Positions 17,154-25,214 of a DNA stretch of 64,000 nucleotides are shown one piece after another; the stretch's first letter is position 1; every line of letters starts with the position of its first letter. The stretch is from Chloroflexota bacterium. Its GTDB lineage: Bacteria; Chloroflexota; Anaerolineae; Anaerolineales; UBA4823. Both the position numbers and the translations under genes were made by a program. The stretch is from the NCBI GenBank assembly GCA_029782365.1, contig JAKOUW010000096.1, forward strand, positions 124,001 through 188,000. The letters run 5' to 3'. The notes below the pieces were generated by a model. It was not told where the DNA came from. It did no database searches and saw nothing but the letters and a program-made list of their open reading frames with translations.

Positions 17154-18101
17154 TTAGCCGACTACTTTGTGGAGTTCGTCAAGATGTCCAGCAGAACCTA
17201 ATTTCTCGTTTTTGTGTACTATGAAACGAGCATATTCAGCTATGAAAATTTTCCCCGGGTCACGAAGATCGAATTTTTCAGGTTGGTCACGGAAAAATTC
17301 GCGGTGAACCCGGGTCCAAACCAATCGACCATCGGTGTCAATATTTACTTTTGTCACACCTAATTCGGCCGCACGTTTGAATTGGTTCTCGTCGACACCC
17401 TTAGCTCCCCTCAAACTTCCACCGGCAGCATTAATTCTCTCTACTTCCTCTTGGGGAACCGAACTAGAGCCATGCATGACCAAAGGAAAACCAGGTAGAC
17501 GTTTTTGAATCAACTCAAGTACATCAAATCGTAAACCCTGGCTGCCAGAAAATTTATAAGCTCCATGGCTTGTTCCAATTGCACAAGCCAGCGAATCACA
17601 ACCCGATTTTTCTACAAATTCTTTCGCTTGTTCTGGATTGGTCAACATCGCATTGGCTTCATCTACAGCGACATGTTCTTCAACGCCGCCCAATTGCCCA
17701 AGTTCTGCTTCAACAACAATACCTCGAGCGTGAGCTGCATCAACAACTCTGCGCGTTGTTTCGATATTCCCGTAAAAATCCTCATGGCTGGCATCAATCA
17801 TGACTGAGGAATAAAATCCACTCTCAATGCAATCCATACATGTTTTTTCGTCACCATGATCAAGATGGACAGCGAAAATAGATTCTGGGAACACCTCATC
17901 CGCAGTTCGGATTAACGATTCTAGCATTTTCTTATGTGTGTAAGTGCGTGCGCCTTTGCTGATTTGAATTATAAACGGCGCTTTACTATCCAGGCACCCT
18001 CGAAAAAGCCCCATCGTTTGTTCAAGATTATTTATGTTATACGCTCCAATCGCGTATTTCCCATAAGCTGCTGAAAATAATTTTTTCGTTGTTACGATCA
18101 T
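17154..18101 (-). CDS. fba: Class II fructose-bisphosphate aldolase
   Basis: A zinc-dependent class II aldolase of glycolysis and gluconeogenesis, 315 residues, that cleaves fructose 1,6-bisphosphate to dihydroxyacetone phosphate and glyceraldehyde 3-phosphate. The catalytic Asp and first zinc His are in VHLDHGD, EAELGQLGG is the mobile-loop region, the second zinc His is in GTSHGAYK, and MHGSSSVP and KVNIDTDGR bind phosphate. The ATG at 18101 has GGAGAGG 6 bases upstream; a TTG five codons earlier would place that Shine-Dalgarno sequence inside the gene. Tagatose-bisphosphate aldolase is a close relative, but no tagatose genes are nearby. Confidence 0.93.
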   Translation of the reverse strand: MIVTTKKLFSAAYGKYAIGAYNINNLEQTMGLFRGCLDSKAPFIIQISKGARTYTHKKMLESLIRTADEVFPESIFAVHLDHGDEKTCMDCIESGFYSSVMIDASHEDFYGNIETTRRVVDAAHARGIVVEAELGQLGGVEEHVAVDEANAMLTNPEQAKEFVEKSGCDSLACAIGTSHGAYKFSGSQGLRFDVLELIQKRLPGFPLVMHGSSSVPQEEVERINAAGGSLRGAKGVDENQFKRAAELGVTKVNIDTDGRLVWTRVHREFFRDQPEKFDLRDPGKIFIAEYARFIVHKNEKLGSAGHLDELHKVVG

Positions 18102-18183
18102 TTCTTGCCTCTCCAAGTCTATCCAATATATACTTTTTGATTGTTACCCGTAAAAATTATAACATAGCCGGGATTTTTAAAAC

Positions 18184-19464
18184 CTAGCTGCCAATCAACA
18201 AATCTTTTATATATTTAGCTGCTTCTGAACGAAGTATTACTTGTTGAGTTCCTGCTTCCAGATCTTTGATCGTGACTGACCCAATTTTCATTTCATCTGG
18301 TCCTGAGACAATCACAATCCGCGCTGATATTCGATCTCCGAATTTGAACTGTTTCCCTAACTTGGTTGCTTCAGGATAACAGATCACATCCAATCCGTTT
18401 TGCCGTAATTCTTTCGCAATTTCCAATGATGCCGGAAATGATTCTTGATCAAAAACTGTTACTAGAATTTTGGCCGGAACCTTACCAAGTCCCGTCGGTA
18501 TGAGATCCAGGCTTTGAAGGAGCAATGTGATCACCACGTCGCCCATTGCAAATCCAACACCTGGCATAGGATCTCCACCGACATCCGCCAACAAGTTATC
18601 ATATCGCCCTCCGCCGCAAATCGCCCTGCGGATATCACCTGTAGGAGAGAATGCTTCAAATACCGTACCTGTGTAGTATAGTAATCCCCGGATGATTTTG
18701 GCATCGTACTGAACATAATCAGAAAGTCCCATCGCTGATAGTGCATTGAAGACTCTACTCAATTCAGTTGATTTCCGCCATAACTCCGAATTATCTAATA
18801 TCTCATTTAGCCCACTTACTTGTGTTTCGCTCAGGCCTAAGGATAAAGCGTATGTCTGCCATTCAGCATATTGAAGCTTATTTCTTCGATCAATCAAATT
18901 GAATACATCGTTTTTCTTTTCTGCAAGAATGCCTATTGCTGAAAGCTCCGAATCCATAAGGCGGCGGTCATTAATCAGGATTGTAACTTTGTCCGGGGTC
19001 AAGCCAACTTTTTGAAAAAAAGTTGCTGCAACAGCAATTAATTCTGCATCAGCTTCAGGAGTATTCACTCCCAGCATGTCGATATTCCACTGGAAAAACT
19101 CTCTGGTGCGCCCTTTTTGAGGTCTTTCGTAACGCCAAAATGGACCGAACGACCACCATCTGACTGGAACTGACAGTTGAGCTTGTCTTTGAGCCACCAA
19201 CCGCGCCAGCGAAGGGGTCAATTCTGGTCGAAGGGCAATCTTATCGCCGCCACGGTCAAGAAACACAAAGGATTGTTCCTGAACCAGCTCTTCACCCGAT
19301 TTCGCTGCGTAGAGATCTAAGGTTTCGAGCAAAGGGGCTTCCCATTCTTGATATCCGAAGGATTCGGATACATTACGGATTGTTTGATAAATCCATGTGC
19401 GAATACCCATTTCCTCAGGGTAAAAATCGCGAGTGCCTTTTACAGGTTGTATTACTTTTCTCAT
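18184..19464 (-). CDS. hisS: Histidyl-tRNA synthetase
   Basis: A class II aminoacyl-tRNA synthetase that charges tRNA-His. The catalytic core opens with VIQPVKGTRDFYPEE (motif 1 region). Motif 2 is the WRYERPQKGRTREFFQWNID segment, the histidine-A motif is GLLYYTGTVFEAF, and motif 3 contains GVGFAMGDV. The C-terminal about 95 residues form the anticodon-binding domain (KILVTVFD...). The 426-residue length is normal. The ATG at 19464 has GAGG 6-7 bases upstream. A hairpin terminator lies 24 bases before the start, and before that a small ORF with tandem His codons, suggesting attenuation control. Confidence 0.95.
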   Translation of the reverse strand: MRKVIQPVKGTRDFYPEEMGIRTWIYQTIRNVSESFGYQEWEAPLLETLDLYAAKSGEELVQEQSFVFLDRGGDKIALRPELTPSLARLVAQRQAQLSVPVRWWSFGPFWRYERPQKGRTREFFQWNIDMLGVNTPEADAELIAVAATFFQKVGLTPDKVTILINDRRLMDSELSAIGILAEKKNDVFNLIDRRNKLQYAEWQTYALSLGLSETQVSGLNEILDNSELWRKSTELSRVFNALSAMGLSDYVQYDAKIIRGLLYYTGTVFEAFSPTGDIRRAICGGGRYDNLLADVGGDPMPGVGFAMGDVVITLLLQSLDLIPTGLGKVPAKILVTVFDQESFPASLEIAKELRQNGLDVICYPEATKLGKQFKFGDRISARIVIVSGPDEMKIGSVTIKDLEAGTQQVILRSEAAKYIKDLLIGS

Positions 19465-19487
19465 AAAGACCTCATCAATCACAAAAC

Positions 19488-19514
19488 AAAAAACGCTCCC
19501 GGTTCAGGGAGCGT
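19488..19514 (-). terminator. Intrinsic terminator / attenuator upstream of hisS
   Basis: On the minus strand, perfect 8-bp GC-rich arms (19514-19507 and 19500-19493) enclose a 6-nt loop (19506-19501). They are followed by six T residues (19493-19488). It lies between the leader ORF and hisS, so it is read before hisS and must be conditional. Confidence 0.85.
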
Positions 19515-19541
19515 CCAGCTAATCAAAATTTTAGTGCGTGC

Positions 19542-19613
19542 TTAATCCAGCCCAACCCAAACCATGTAAGGTAGGATATCTACGAAATGGTGTAAGTAAA
19601 GGAACTTCAACAT
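19542..19613 (-). CDS. His-containing leader peptide of hisS
   Basis: A 23-codon ORF starting MLKFLYLHHFV, with two adjacent His codons (CAC CAT, codons 8 and 9), ending TAA 27 bases before the terminator arm. The leader segment at 19563-19556 (GGUUUGGG, codons 17-20) can pair with CCUGAACC at 19508-19501 in the hairpin (8 pairs, two of them G-U). A stall on the His codons would leave this segment free. Spacing between stop codon and terminator matches the aromatic leader (30 bases). There is no Shine-Dalgarno sequence; TGG-TAGAAT ends 7 bases before the ATG. Only two His codons make this weaker than a classical hisL. Confidence 0.65.
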   Translation of the reverse strand: MLKFLYLHHFVDILPYMVWVGLD

Positions 19614-19614
19614 A

Positions 19615-19629
19615 GATGGTATTCTACCA
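19615..19629. promoter_or_regulatory. Extended -10 box and 6-bp inverted repeat between hisS leader and degV
   Basis: ATGGTA TTC TACCAT is a perfect 6-bp inverted repeat. On the minus strand it contains TGG-TAGAAT (19629-19621), the likely -10 region of the hisS leader transcript. A protein bound here would block transcription. The repeat could also be chance. Confidence 0.45.
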
Positions 19630-19687
19630 TACATTCGAAAATCATCGAGTACAATGAAGTATATACAGAGAACGGAAGGATAATACT

Positions 19688-20545
19688 GTGAAAATTGTGA
19701 CTGATTGTGCAGCAGATATATCTCAAGAAGAAGCTTCGGAATTGGGCCTTACGATTGCGCCCCTTTTCATCCAATTTCCTGAAGGAGAAGTTGATTCGCG
19801 AAATATCACTCCTGATGATTTTTACACTCGATTAAAAAATATGATTCCTAAAATACCAACAACATCGATGCCGTCTGCAGGAATATTTTCGGAAATTTAT
19901 CAAAATATTCTGACGAAAGGCGATGAAATTTTATCTATCCATATTTCTTCAGGATTGAGTGGTACGTTGAATTCAGCGAAACAAGGGGCCTTAAACTTGC
20001 GAGATAGTGCTATCCATTTCTTCGACAGTTTAACCTTGAGCGGCGGGGAGCGTTTCCAGGTTTTGGCAGCTGCAAAAGCGATACAAGCCGGTTGGACGAA
20101 AGATGAAATCATCCATCACCTTGAAAAAATGCGGGAGAAAACAGAAGTCATTTATACATTGGATACATTGGAATATTTACATAGAGGTGGTCGAATCGGC
20201 CGAGTGCAGGCTTTGGCAGGGGCATTGCTTAACTTAAAACCGATCATCAATGTTGATCATAAAGATGGTAAATATTCAACAGTTGGAAAAGCACGCACGA
20301 TAACCAAAGCATTAGAAACAATCGCCAATCACCTTGAAAAGGAATTTGCCTCCACTGCTGTCCAGGTGACCATTCTACACGGACAATTCGCGGATTATAC
20401 TGAAGTGTTGAAAAAATTATTATATGAGAGGTTGAATGTCGCAGCGGTGGAAATAAAAAGAATTTCTCCTGTTTTGGGCGTTCATACTGGTCCTGGTATT
20501 ATAGGCGCAGCCGTCTGCCCTTTTGAGTTGGTAGAGATAAAGTAA
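19688..20545 (+). CDS. DegV family fatty-acid-binding protein
   Basis: A 285-residue DegV/FakB-type protein. The N-terminal domain begins KIVTDCAADIS, and the conserved SMPSAGIFSEIY and HISSGLSGTLNSA loops bind the fatty-acid carboxylate. YTLDTLEYLHRGGRIGRV and the C-terminal GVHTGPGIIGAA are family signatures. In Firmicutes FakB presents fatty acids to the kinase FakA; no FakA (DAK2-like) gene is in this window. The start is GTG with GGAAGGA 7 bases upstream. Divergent from hisS. Confidence 0.9.
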   Translation: MKIVTDCAADISQEEASELGLTIAPLFIQFPEGEVDSRNITPDDFYTRLKNMIPKIPTTSMPSAGIFSEIYQNILTKGDEILSIHISSGLSGTLNSAKQGALNLRDSAIHFFDSLTLSGGERFQVLAAAKAIQAGWTKDEIIHHLEKMREKTEVIYTLDTLEYLHRGGRIGRVQALAGALLNLKPIINVDHKDGKYSTVGKARTITKALETIANHLEKEFASTAVQVTILHGQFADYTEVLKKLLYERLNVAAVEIKRISPVLGVHTGPGIIGAAVCPFELVEIK

Positions 20546-20572
20546 TAAATTTATCTTTTTGTAATTTGTCAA

Positions 20573-21343
20573 ATGAAAATAACAACATGGAATGTAAACG
20601 GTTTACGTTCAGCATTGAAAAAAGGTGCCTGGAATTGGATAGAAGCCAACCAGAGCGATGTCGTTTTGTTCCAGGAAATTAAAACTCAGCCAGGTCAATT
20701 AGACGAAACCCAAAAAAGCCTTTTTCAAAATTGGGAAGTGGTTTGGAATCCGGCACAGCGCCCTGGGTACAGCGGTGTGGCAACTCTGATGAAATCGCAC
20801 ACAAACGAATCTGTTATTGGTTTGGGTCATCCAGAGTTCGACTCCGAAGGCAGGCTCATTTGTACGTTTTTTGATGAGTTCTGGCTATTTAATATTTATT
20901 TTCCGCACGGCAGGCACGATTTGTCACGCGTCAAATTTAAACTGGATTTTTACCAAAAACTCTTAGATAAATGCAACCAATTGCATTCACAGGGTTTGAG
21001 CATTATTTTAGCTGGCGATTTCAATACGTGTCATAAACCGATCGACTTAAAAAATCCAAAAACAAATGAGGGTGCTTCTGGTTTTTTACCTGAAGAAAGG
21101 GAAATGATTGATCTATATCTGGCCAATGGTTTCACAGATATCTATCGCCAAAAGTATCCCGACAAGATTCAATACACCTGGTGGGCTTACCATTCCAACG
21201 CCAGAATGAGAAATACTGGTTGGCGTTTAGATTATTTCTTGATCTCAAAAGACCTGGAACCTGAAATTAATGATGTGATCATTCACGACGAAGTGTTCGG
21301 GTCGGATCATTGTCCGGTTACTTTATCAATCAATGCGAATTAA
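20573..21343 (+). CDS. xth: Exodeoxyribonuclease III / AP endonuclease
   Basis: An Mg-dependent endonuclease/exonuclease/phosphatase-fold enzyme for base-excision repair, cutting DNA at abasic sites. The 256 residues carry the family motifs: [11 protein letters not shown] (metal Asn), LFQEIKTQ (metal Glu), NIYFPHGR (catalytic Tyr), [13 protein letters not shown] (catalytic Asp and Asn), [14 protein letters not shown] and the terminal GSDHCPV (catalytic Asp-His). The start follows degV by about 27 bases; no Shine-Dalgarno sequence is seen. Its TAA stop shares a TTAA with the stop of the convergent DUF255 gene. Confidence 0.93.
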   Translation: MKITTWNVNGLRSALKKGAWNWIEANQSDVVLFQEIKTQPGQLDETQKSLFQNWEVVWNPAQRPGYSGVATLMKSHTNESVIGLGHPEFDSEGRLICTFFDEFWLFNIYFPHGRHDLSRVKFKLDFYQKLLDKCNQLHSQGLSIILAGDFNTCHKPIDLKNPKTNEGASGFLPEEREMIDLYLANGFTDIYRQKYPDKIQYTWWAYHSNARMRNTGWRLDYFLISKDLEPEINDVIIHDEVFGSDHCPVTLSINAN

Positions 21344-23397
21344 TTAGAAGAATCCAACTGAGAAGCGAATTCCTCAATCGAATTTGTTGGCTTCAAACAA
21401 ACATAATCCTGGCAGAGATAGGCTGTCGGTGAATCGTTGATCATGTTTCGGTTTTGCAAGATCCCTGGTGAATTTAGCACATTTGAAGCCTGGGATATTG
21501 CTGCGACAAACCGAGGACGAAAACTTTTCCACAAAACCTGGATGAATTCATGGGTTGCAGGGATTTCCCAGGATCCAATGATGGCAACTTCAAACACAGG
21601 GCCTAAAGCAAAATCTGTTGCCTGAAGCCAAAAAGCGAAGGCTGTTGGATACCGCATAGATACTTCTTGCATAGACTCGAGCATTTTTTCTGCCAACCCT
21701 CGTAGTTGTTGGTTTCCTTCAAATATTGACAATTGAAGCAATGCAAAAACAGCCAGAGAGTTACCGGAAGGGGTAGCATTGTCCTGAATTTCCTTCGGTC
21801 GGATTAATAAAGTTTCGTGATCATCTCGGGTATCAAAAAAACCGCCTTTTGGATCTGAGAAATGATCAAGCATATCATTGGAAAGACGGATAGCATTCTC
21901 ATACCATTTTAGATCCGGATCAGTTTGGTAAATAGCCAACAATCCGAGGATTAACGCAGCATAATCTTCCAAAAACGCATTGTGGTTAGCACTTCCAGCA
22001 CGCCAAGATCGCAGCAACCGGCCGTTCATCTGCATGTATTGCAAAAGAAATTCTGCATTCTTTCTAGCCGCTTTAAGATAAGTGGGTTTGCCGAGATAGC
22101 GCGCTGCTTCTGCGAAAGCGATTAATGCCAAGCCATTCCAAGCCACTATGACCTTATCGTCCACATTTGGCCGGATTCTTGAGGCCCGAAATTCTTGCAG
22201 CCTGTTGATAATGATATTGATCGTACGGATCACATGATCTTTCTGCAGATTTAGGCTCTCTGCTATTTCAATATCGTTTGCTTTTCTTTGCAGGACAACG
22301 TTTCCTTCAAAATTACCTTTGGAAGTAAGTCCAAATGCCATGGTAAATATTTCGTTTTCCTGTGCATTACTAATTGCATTTTTAATTTCTTCTGGACTCC
22401 AAATATAATATTTGCCTTCTAAACCTTCAGAATCTGCATCGAGGCTAGAGAAAAACCCACCTAATGGATGACATAATTCGCGCAGTACGAAATCTAGTGT
22501 GTTTTCGCAAACTTGGCGGAAAACTATTTTGCCAGACATCAACCAGGCGTGCAGGTAAACAAGAGCTAACTGAGCATTGTCATAAAGCATTTTTTCAAAA
22601 TGTGGAATACACCAAGTATCATCTGTTGAGTACCGCGCAAACCCCCCGCCGATGATGTCATACATCCCGCCACGCGCCATCGCTTCTAGACAGTGCATTG
22701 CTATATCACGGGCAAGGGAATCTCCTCGGGTGGCTTTACGCAGTAAAAACTCAATCGCCATAGGCTGAGGAAATTTTGGGGCTTTACCCCAACCACCATT
22801 TTTCCAATCGTAAGACTCAGCCAGTTTTAATACAGCCTGATTAAGATTGATATCATTTATCTGAAAATTGGTAAGTTTGAACGGTGATGCGTAAATTAAT
22901 TGCTTGCGAATTTGTTCACCGCTTGATATAAGCCTGGCACGATCTTCAATCCACAAATGTGAGATGGTTTGTAGAACTTCGATAAAGGAAGGCATGTTGT
23001 ATCGACGATCCGGCGGAAAATATGTACCTCCGTAGAAAGGAGAACCATCTGGGGTAAGAAACACTGACAAAGGCCAACCGCCACTGCCAATCATCGCTAC
23101 AACTGCTTGCATGTAAATGCTATCCAAGTCTGGGCGTTCTTCACGATCTACCTTGATAGACACAAAATGTTCATTTAAAAACGCGGCAGTTTGCTCATTT
23201 TCGAATGATTCATGCGCCATGACGTGGCACCAATGGCATGCGGCATACCCGACACTAAGAAAAATAGGCTTATTTTCCGCGCGCGCTTTCTCTAGTGCTT
23301 CTGTGCCCCAAGGGAACCAGTTGACCGGATTGTTTGCGTGTTGTAGTAGGTAAGGCGAATTCTCTCGAATCAGTTGGTTTGACAATTCAAACCTCAT
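21340..23397 (-). CDS. Thioredoxin-domain DUF255 protein (YyaL/SPATA20 family)
   Basis: A 685-residue protein with an N-terminal thioredoxin-like DUF255 domain ([18 protein letters not shown], then [11 protein letters not shown] with the CHWC active-site pair) and a long (alpha/alpha)-barrel glycosidase-like domain. Family landmarks are [38 protein letters not shown]-type [16 protein letters not shown] and [17 protein letters not shown]. The family is widespread, but its role is not settled; proposals include redox or sugar-related activity. It lies downstream of scpA on the same strand after about 58 bases. Its stop codon overlaps the xth stop. Confidence 0.88.
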   Translation of the reverse strand: MRFELSNQLIRENSPYLLQHANNPVNWFPWGTEALEKARAENKPIFLSVGYAACHWCHVMAHESFENEQTAAFLNEHFVSIKVDREERPDLDSIYMQAVVAMIGSGGWPLSVFLTPDGSPFYGGTYFPPDRRYNMPSFIEVLQTISHLWIEDRARLISSGEQIRKQLIYASPFKLTNFQINDINLNQAVLKLAESYDWKNGGWGKAPKFPQPMAIEFLLRKATRGDSLARDIAMHCLEAMARGGMYDIIGGGFARYSTDDTWCIPHFEKMLYDNAQLALVYLHAWLMSGKIVFRQVCENTLDFVLRELCHPLGGFFSSLDADSEGLEGKYYIWSPEEIKNAISNAQENEIFTMAFGLTSKGNFEGNVVLQRKANDIEIAESLNLQKDHVIRTINIIINRLQEFRASRIRPNVDDKVIVAWNGLALIAFAEAARYLGKPTYLKAARKNAEFLLQYMQMNGRLLRSWRAGSANHNAFLEDYAALILGLLAIYQTDPDLKWYENAIRLSNDMLDHFSDPKGGFFDTRDDHETLLIRPKEIQDNATPSGNSLAVFALLQLSIFEGNQQLRGLAEKMLESMQEVSMRYPTAFAFWLQATDFALGPVFEVAIIGSWEIPATHEFIQVLWKSFRPRFVAAISQASNVLNSPGILQNRNMINDSPTAYLCQDYVCLKPTNSIEEFASQLDSSN

Positions 23398-23455
23398 CTA
23401 ATAATCATGAACAATATGTTACTGGTAATTATCCGTAAATGGCACACGAACAAAA

Positions 23456-24235
23456 TCACTCGCCAAATTCCAATTCAAATTCCTCTGCGCCATCCCAGGT
23501 TTCGGTTGGTTCTATCGAGATATCACCAAAAAGGTGATCTTGCTGCGCACGCACCATTTTGCGTTTTATCAATTCCAACATTGCTAAAAAGGTTACAACA
23601 ATGTCCAGTCGAGATTTCCTTTCATCAAACAAACGACTGAATGTAGTCCGATGGAATCTCTTTAAGAAGCTCGAAATCAATGAAATTTTCTCTCGAATGG
23701 TAATCCTGGGCGGAGAAACAACCGTGCTCAAACTCTGCTTGCGACTGTTCGAGGCGAAAATAGTAATTGCTGCGGATAATAAATCCTCCAGCGATATGCC
23801 AGTTAAATCCAGATTTCCTTCCACCTTTGGGACAGGCACCATGCGCAAATAACTACGTATTCCGGCCTCTTCTCGAGCAGCCAGAAAATCAGCAATCTGC
23901 CGAAATCGTTTGTATAAAATGAGTTGCCTTGCTAACGCTTCAGCCGGGTCATCTTCACCTACTTCTCTGAATGGTGGTCTTGGTAGGAGCGCTTCTGATT
24001 TTATTTGGATAAGTTTTGATGCAATCACAACAAATGCAGAGACTTCTCCAGGGACGAGTTCCTGGAGCTGCTTGAGGTGGGTCAGATATTGGTCGGTAAC
24101 TGCGGCTAAGGCCACCCGCGTAATATCCAATTCCGCCTTTTCGATGAGTTGTAAAAGGAGATCCAGTGGACCCTCATAAATGGGGGTGGTTACTGAGTAA
24201 ATATGGACTTGATGGCCAGAAGGGTTAATTGTCAC
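23456..24235 (-). CDS. scpA: Segregation and condensation protein A
   Basis: The kleisin subunit of the Smc-ScpAB condensin, acting in chromosome compaction and segregation. The N-terminal kleisin signature IYEGPLDLLLQLIEKAELDI is complete. QYLTHLKQL, KLIQIKSEALLP and a C-terminal winged-helix (VVTFLAMLELIKRKMVRAQQ) follow. Two GTG starts are possible: 24250, or 24235 (259 residues). The second is chosen because TATAAT (24247-24242) ends exactly six bases before it, as in other apparent leaderless genes here. Neither has a Shine-Dalgarno sequence. scpB is not in the window. Confidence 0.9.
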   Translation of the reverse strand: MTINPSGHQVHIYSVTTPIYEGPLDLLLQLIEKAELDITRVALAAVTDQYLTHLKQLQELVPGEVSAFVVIASKLIQIKSEALLPRPPFREVGEDDPAEALARQLILYKRFRQIADFLAAREEAGIRSYLRMVPVPKVEGNLDLTGISLEDLLSAAITIFASNSRKQSLSTVVSPPRITIREKISLISSFLKRFHRTTFSRLFDERKSRLDIVVTFLAMLELIKRKMVRAQQDHLFGDISIEPTETWDGAEEFELEFGE

Positions 24236-24241
24236 GCCAGG

Positions 24242-24263
24242 ATTATACACGATAACATGTTAT
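24242..24263. promoter_or_regulatory. TATAAT box of scpA and a 12-bp palindrome in the scpA/osmC-like divergent region
   Basis: On the minus strand TATAAT at 24247-24242 ends six bases before the GTG at 24235. Just upstream, ATAACATGTTAT (24252-24263) is a perfect palindrome lying between the divergent genes. It overlaps the region where both promoters would sit, so it may be an operator. Confidence 0.45.
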
Positions 24264-24296
24264 ACTATTTTTTATCGAAAGGAAAGAAACCACCAA

Positions 24297-24743
24297 ATGG
24301 ATGATTGGCGCGAAATTTCTACTCAATGGATCGGCGGAAGTGCATTTCACACTTCGGGAACAAATGGAGTAAGCCTGCAAATGGGTACTTTTGGAGAACA
24401 AAAAGGTGTTTCGCCTATGGAAATGCTTTTGATGGCCAAAGCCGGCTGTACAGGAATGGATATTGTTTCGATTCTTGAAAAGAAACGTCAACCCCTCGAT
24501 GATTTAAAAATAAACGTGCGAGCTTTACGCTCGTCGGAAATTCCTAAAATTTGGACAATCATCGAAGTAGAATATTTAGTTTGGGGAGATATTGATGCTG
24601 AAGCTCTCGTACAGGCGATTGAGCTTTCTGAGGAAAAATATTGCTCTGTAGGTATAATGTTGAGCAAAGCGGCTGAATTACGCAGCTCTTATAAGATTTT
24701 TAAACCCAAAAAAAACGTTGCGGAAATCCAAAATAAATTGTAA
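24297..24743 (+). CDS. OsmC family peroxiredoxin-like protein
   Basis: A 148-residue OsmC/Ohr-fold protein that usually reduces organic hydroperoxides with two cysteines. The first redox Cys is in MAKAGCTGMDIVSIL and the second in EEKYCSVGIMLSKAA, in the right places. GVSPMEMLLMA is the conserved Arg/Glu-loop region. The fold is in the YhfA/OsmC-like rather than strict Ohr branch. A GGAAAG lies about 11 bases before the ATG. The neighbouring thioredoxin gene is on the same strand 70 bases downstream and could supply electrons (inference). Confidence 0.87.
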   Translation: MDDWREISTQWIGGSAFHTSGTNGVSLQMGTFGEQKGVSPMEMLLMAKAGCTGMDIVSILEKKRQPLDDLKINVRALRSSEIPKIWTIIEVEYLVWGDIDAEALVQAIELSEEKYCSVGIMLSKAAELRSSYKIFKPKKNVAEIQNKL

Positions 24744-24816
24744 CTTTTCGGTTATACTTGCATCTAATAGATTGAATGTGAATACTTTATAGTGAATGAG
24801 GAGCTAAGATAGATTT

Positions 24817-25158
24817 ATGGCTGATCCTATCCATGTAACCGATGCCGCTTTCGAGAATGCTGTTTTGAAATCCAAAGTACCGGTTGTAGTTGATTTTTGG
24901 GCACCCTGGTGTGGTCCATGTAAAATGATTGCTCCAGTCCTGGAAAAATTAGCGAAAGAATATGATGGCAAGCTAATGGTCGCTAAAGTAAATACAGATG
25001 AAAACCAGGATTATGCTTCACGGTATGGCGTTCAGGGCATTCCTACTTTATTATTTGTTGCCAATGGTAAAGTATTACATCGCCAGGTTGGCTTTGGTGG
25101 TGAAGCAATGTTGCGCACTGCTGTTGCTGAGTTTGTTGCTGTCACGCAAACGGCCTAA
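24817..25158 (+). CDS. trxA: Thioredoxin
   Basis: A classical 113-residue thioredoxin with VVVDFWAPWCGPCKMIAPVL (WCGPC redox site), VNTDENQDYASRYGV, the cis-Pro in GIPTLLF and the Gly pair near GFGG. It reduces protein disulfides in the cytoplasm. The ATG has GAGGAG 13 bases upstream, which is far. A TAAGAT (24805-24810) ends six bases before the ATG, so a leaderless start is also possible. It is followed by a strong bidirectional terminator. Confidence 0.95.
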   Translation: MADPIHVTDAAFENAVLKSKVPVVVDFWAPWCGPCKMIAPVLEKLAKEYDGKLMVAKVNTDENQDYASRYGVQGIPTLLFVANGKVLHRQVGFGGEAMLRTAVAEFVAVTQTA

Positions 25159-25174
25159 ACGATACAATTATAAG

Positions 25175-25214
25175 AAAAAAACGAGCGGTTTGAAAATTCC
25201 GCTCGTTTTTTTTT
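25175..25214. terminator. Bidirectional terminator between trxA and murA
   Basis: An A run and ACGAGCGG, then CCGCTCG and a run of nine T residues, form a stem with tails suited to termination in both directions. It serves trxA on the plus strand and murA on the minus strand, whose stop codon sits at its right edge. Confidence 0.9.

Noticed and set aside
19488-19630. T-box riboswitch upstream of hisS.
   Set aside because: The conserved AGGGTGGNACCGCG core is absent, and the leader is too short for stem I plus specifier loop. The only similar piece, GGGTTGGGCTGG, does not match.
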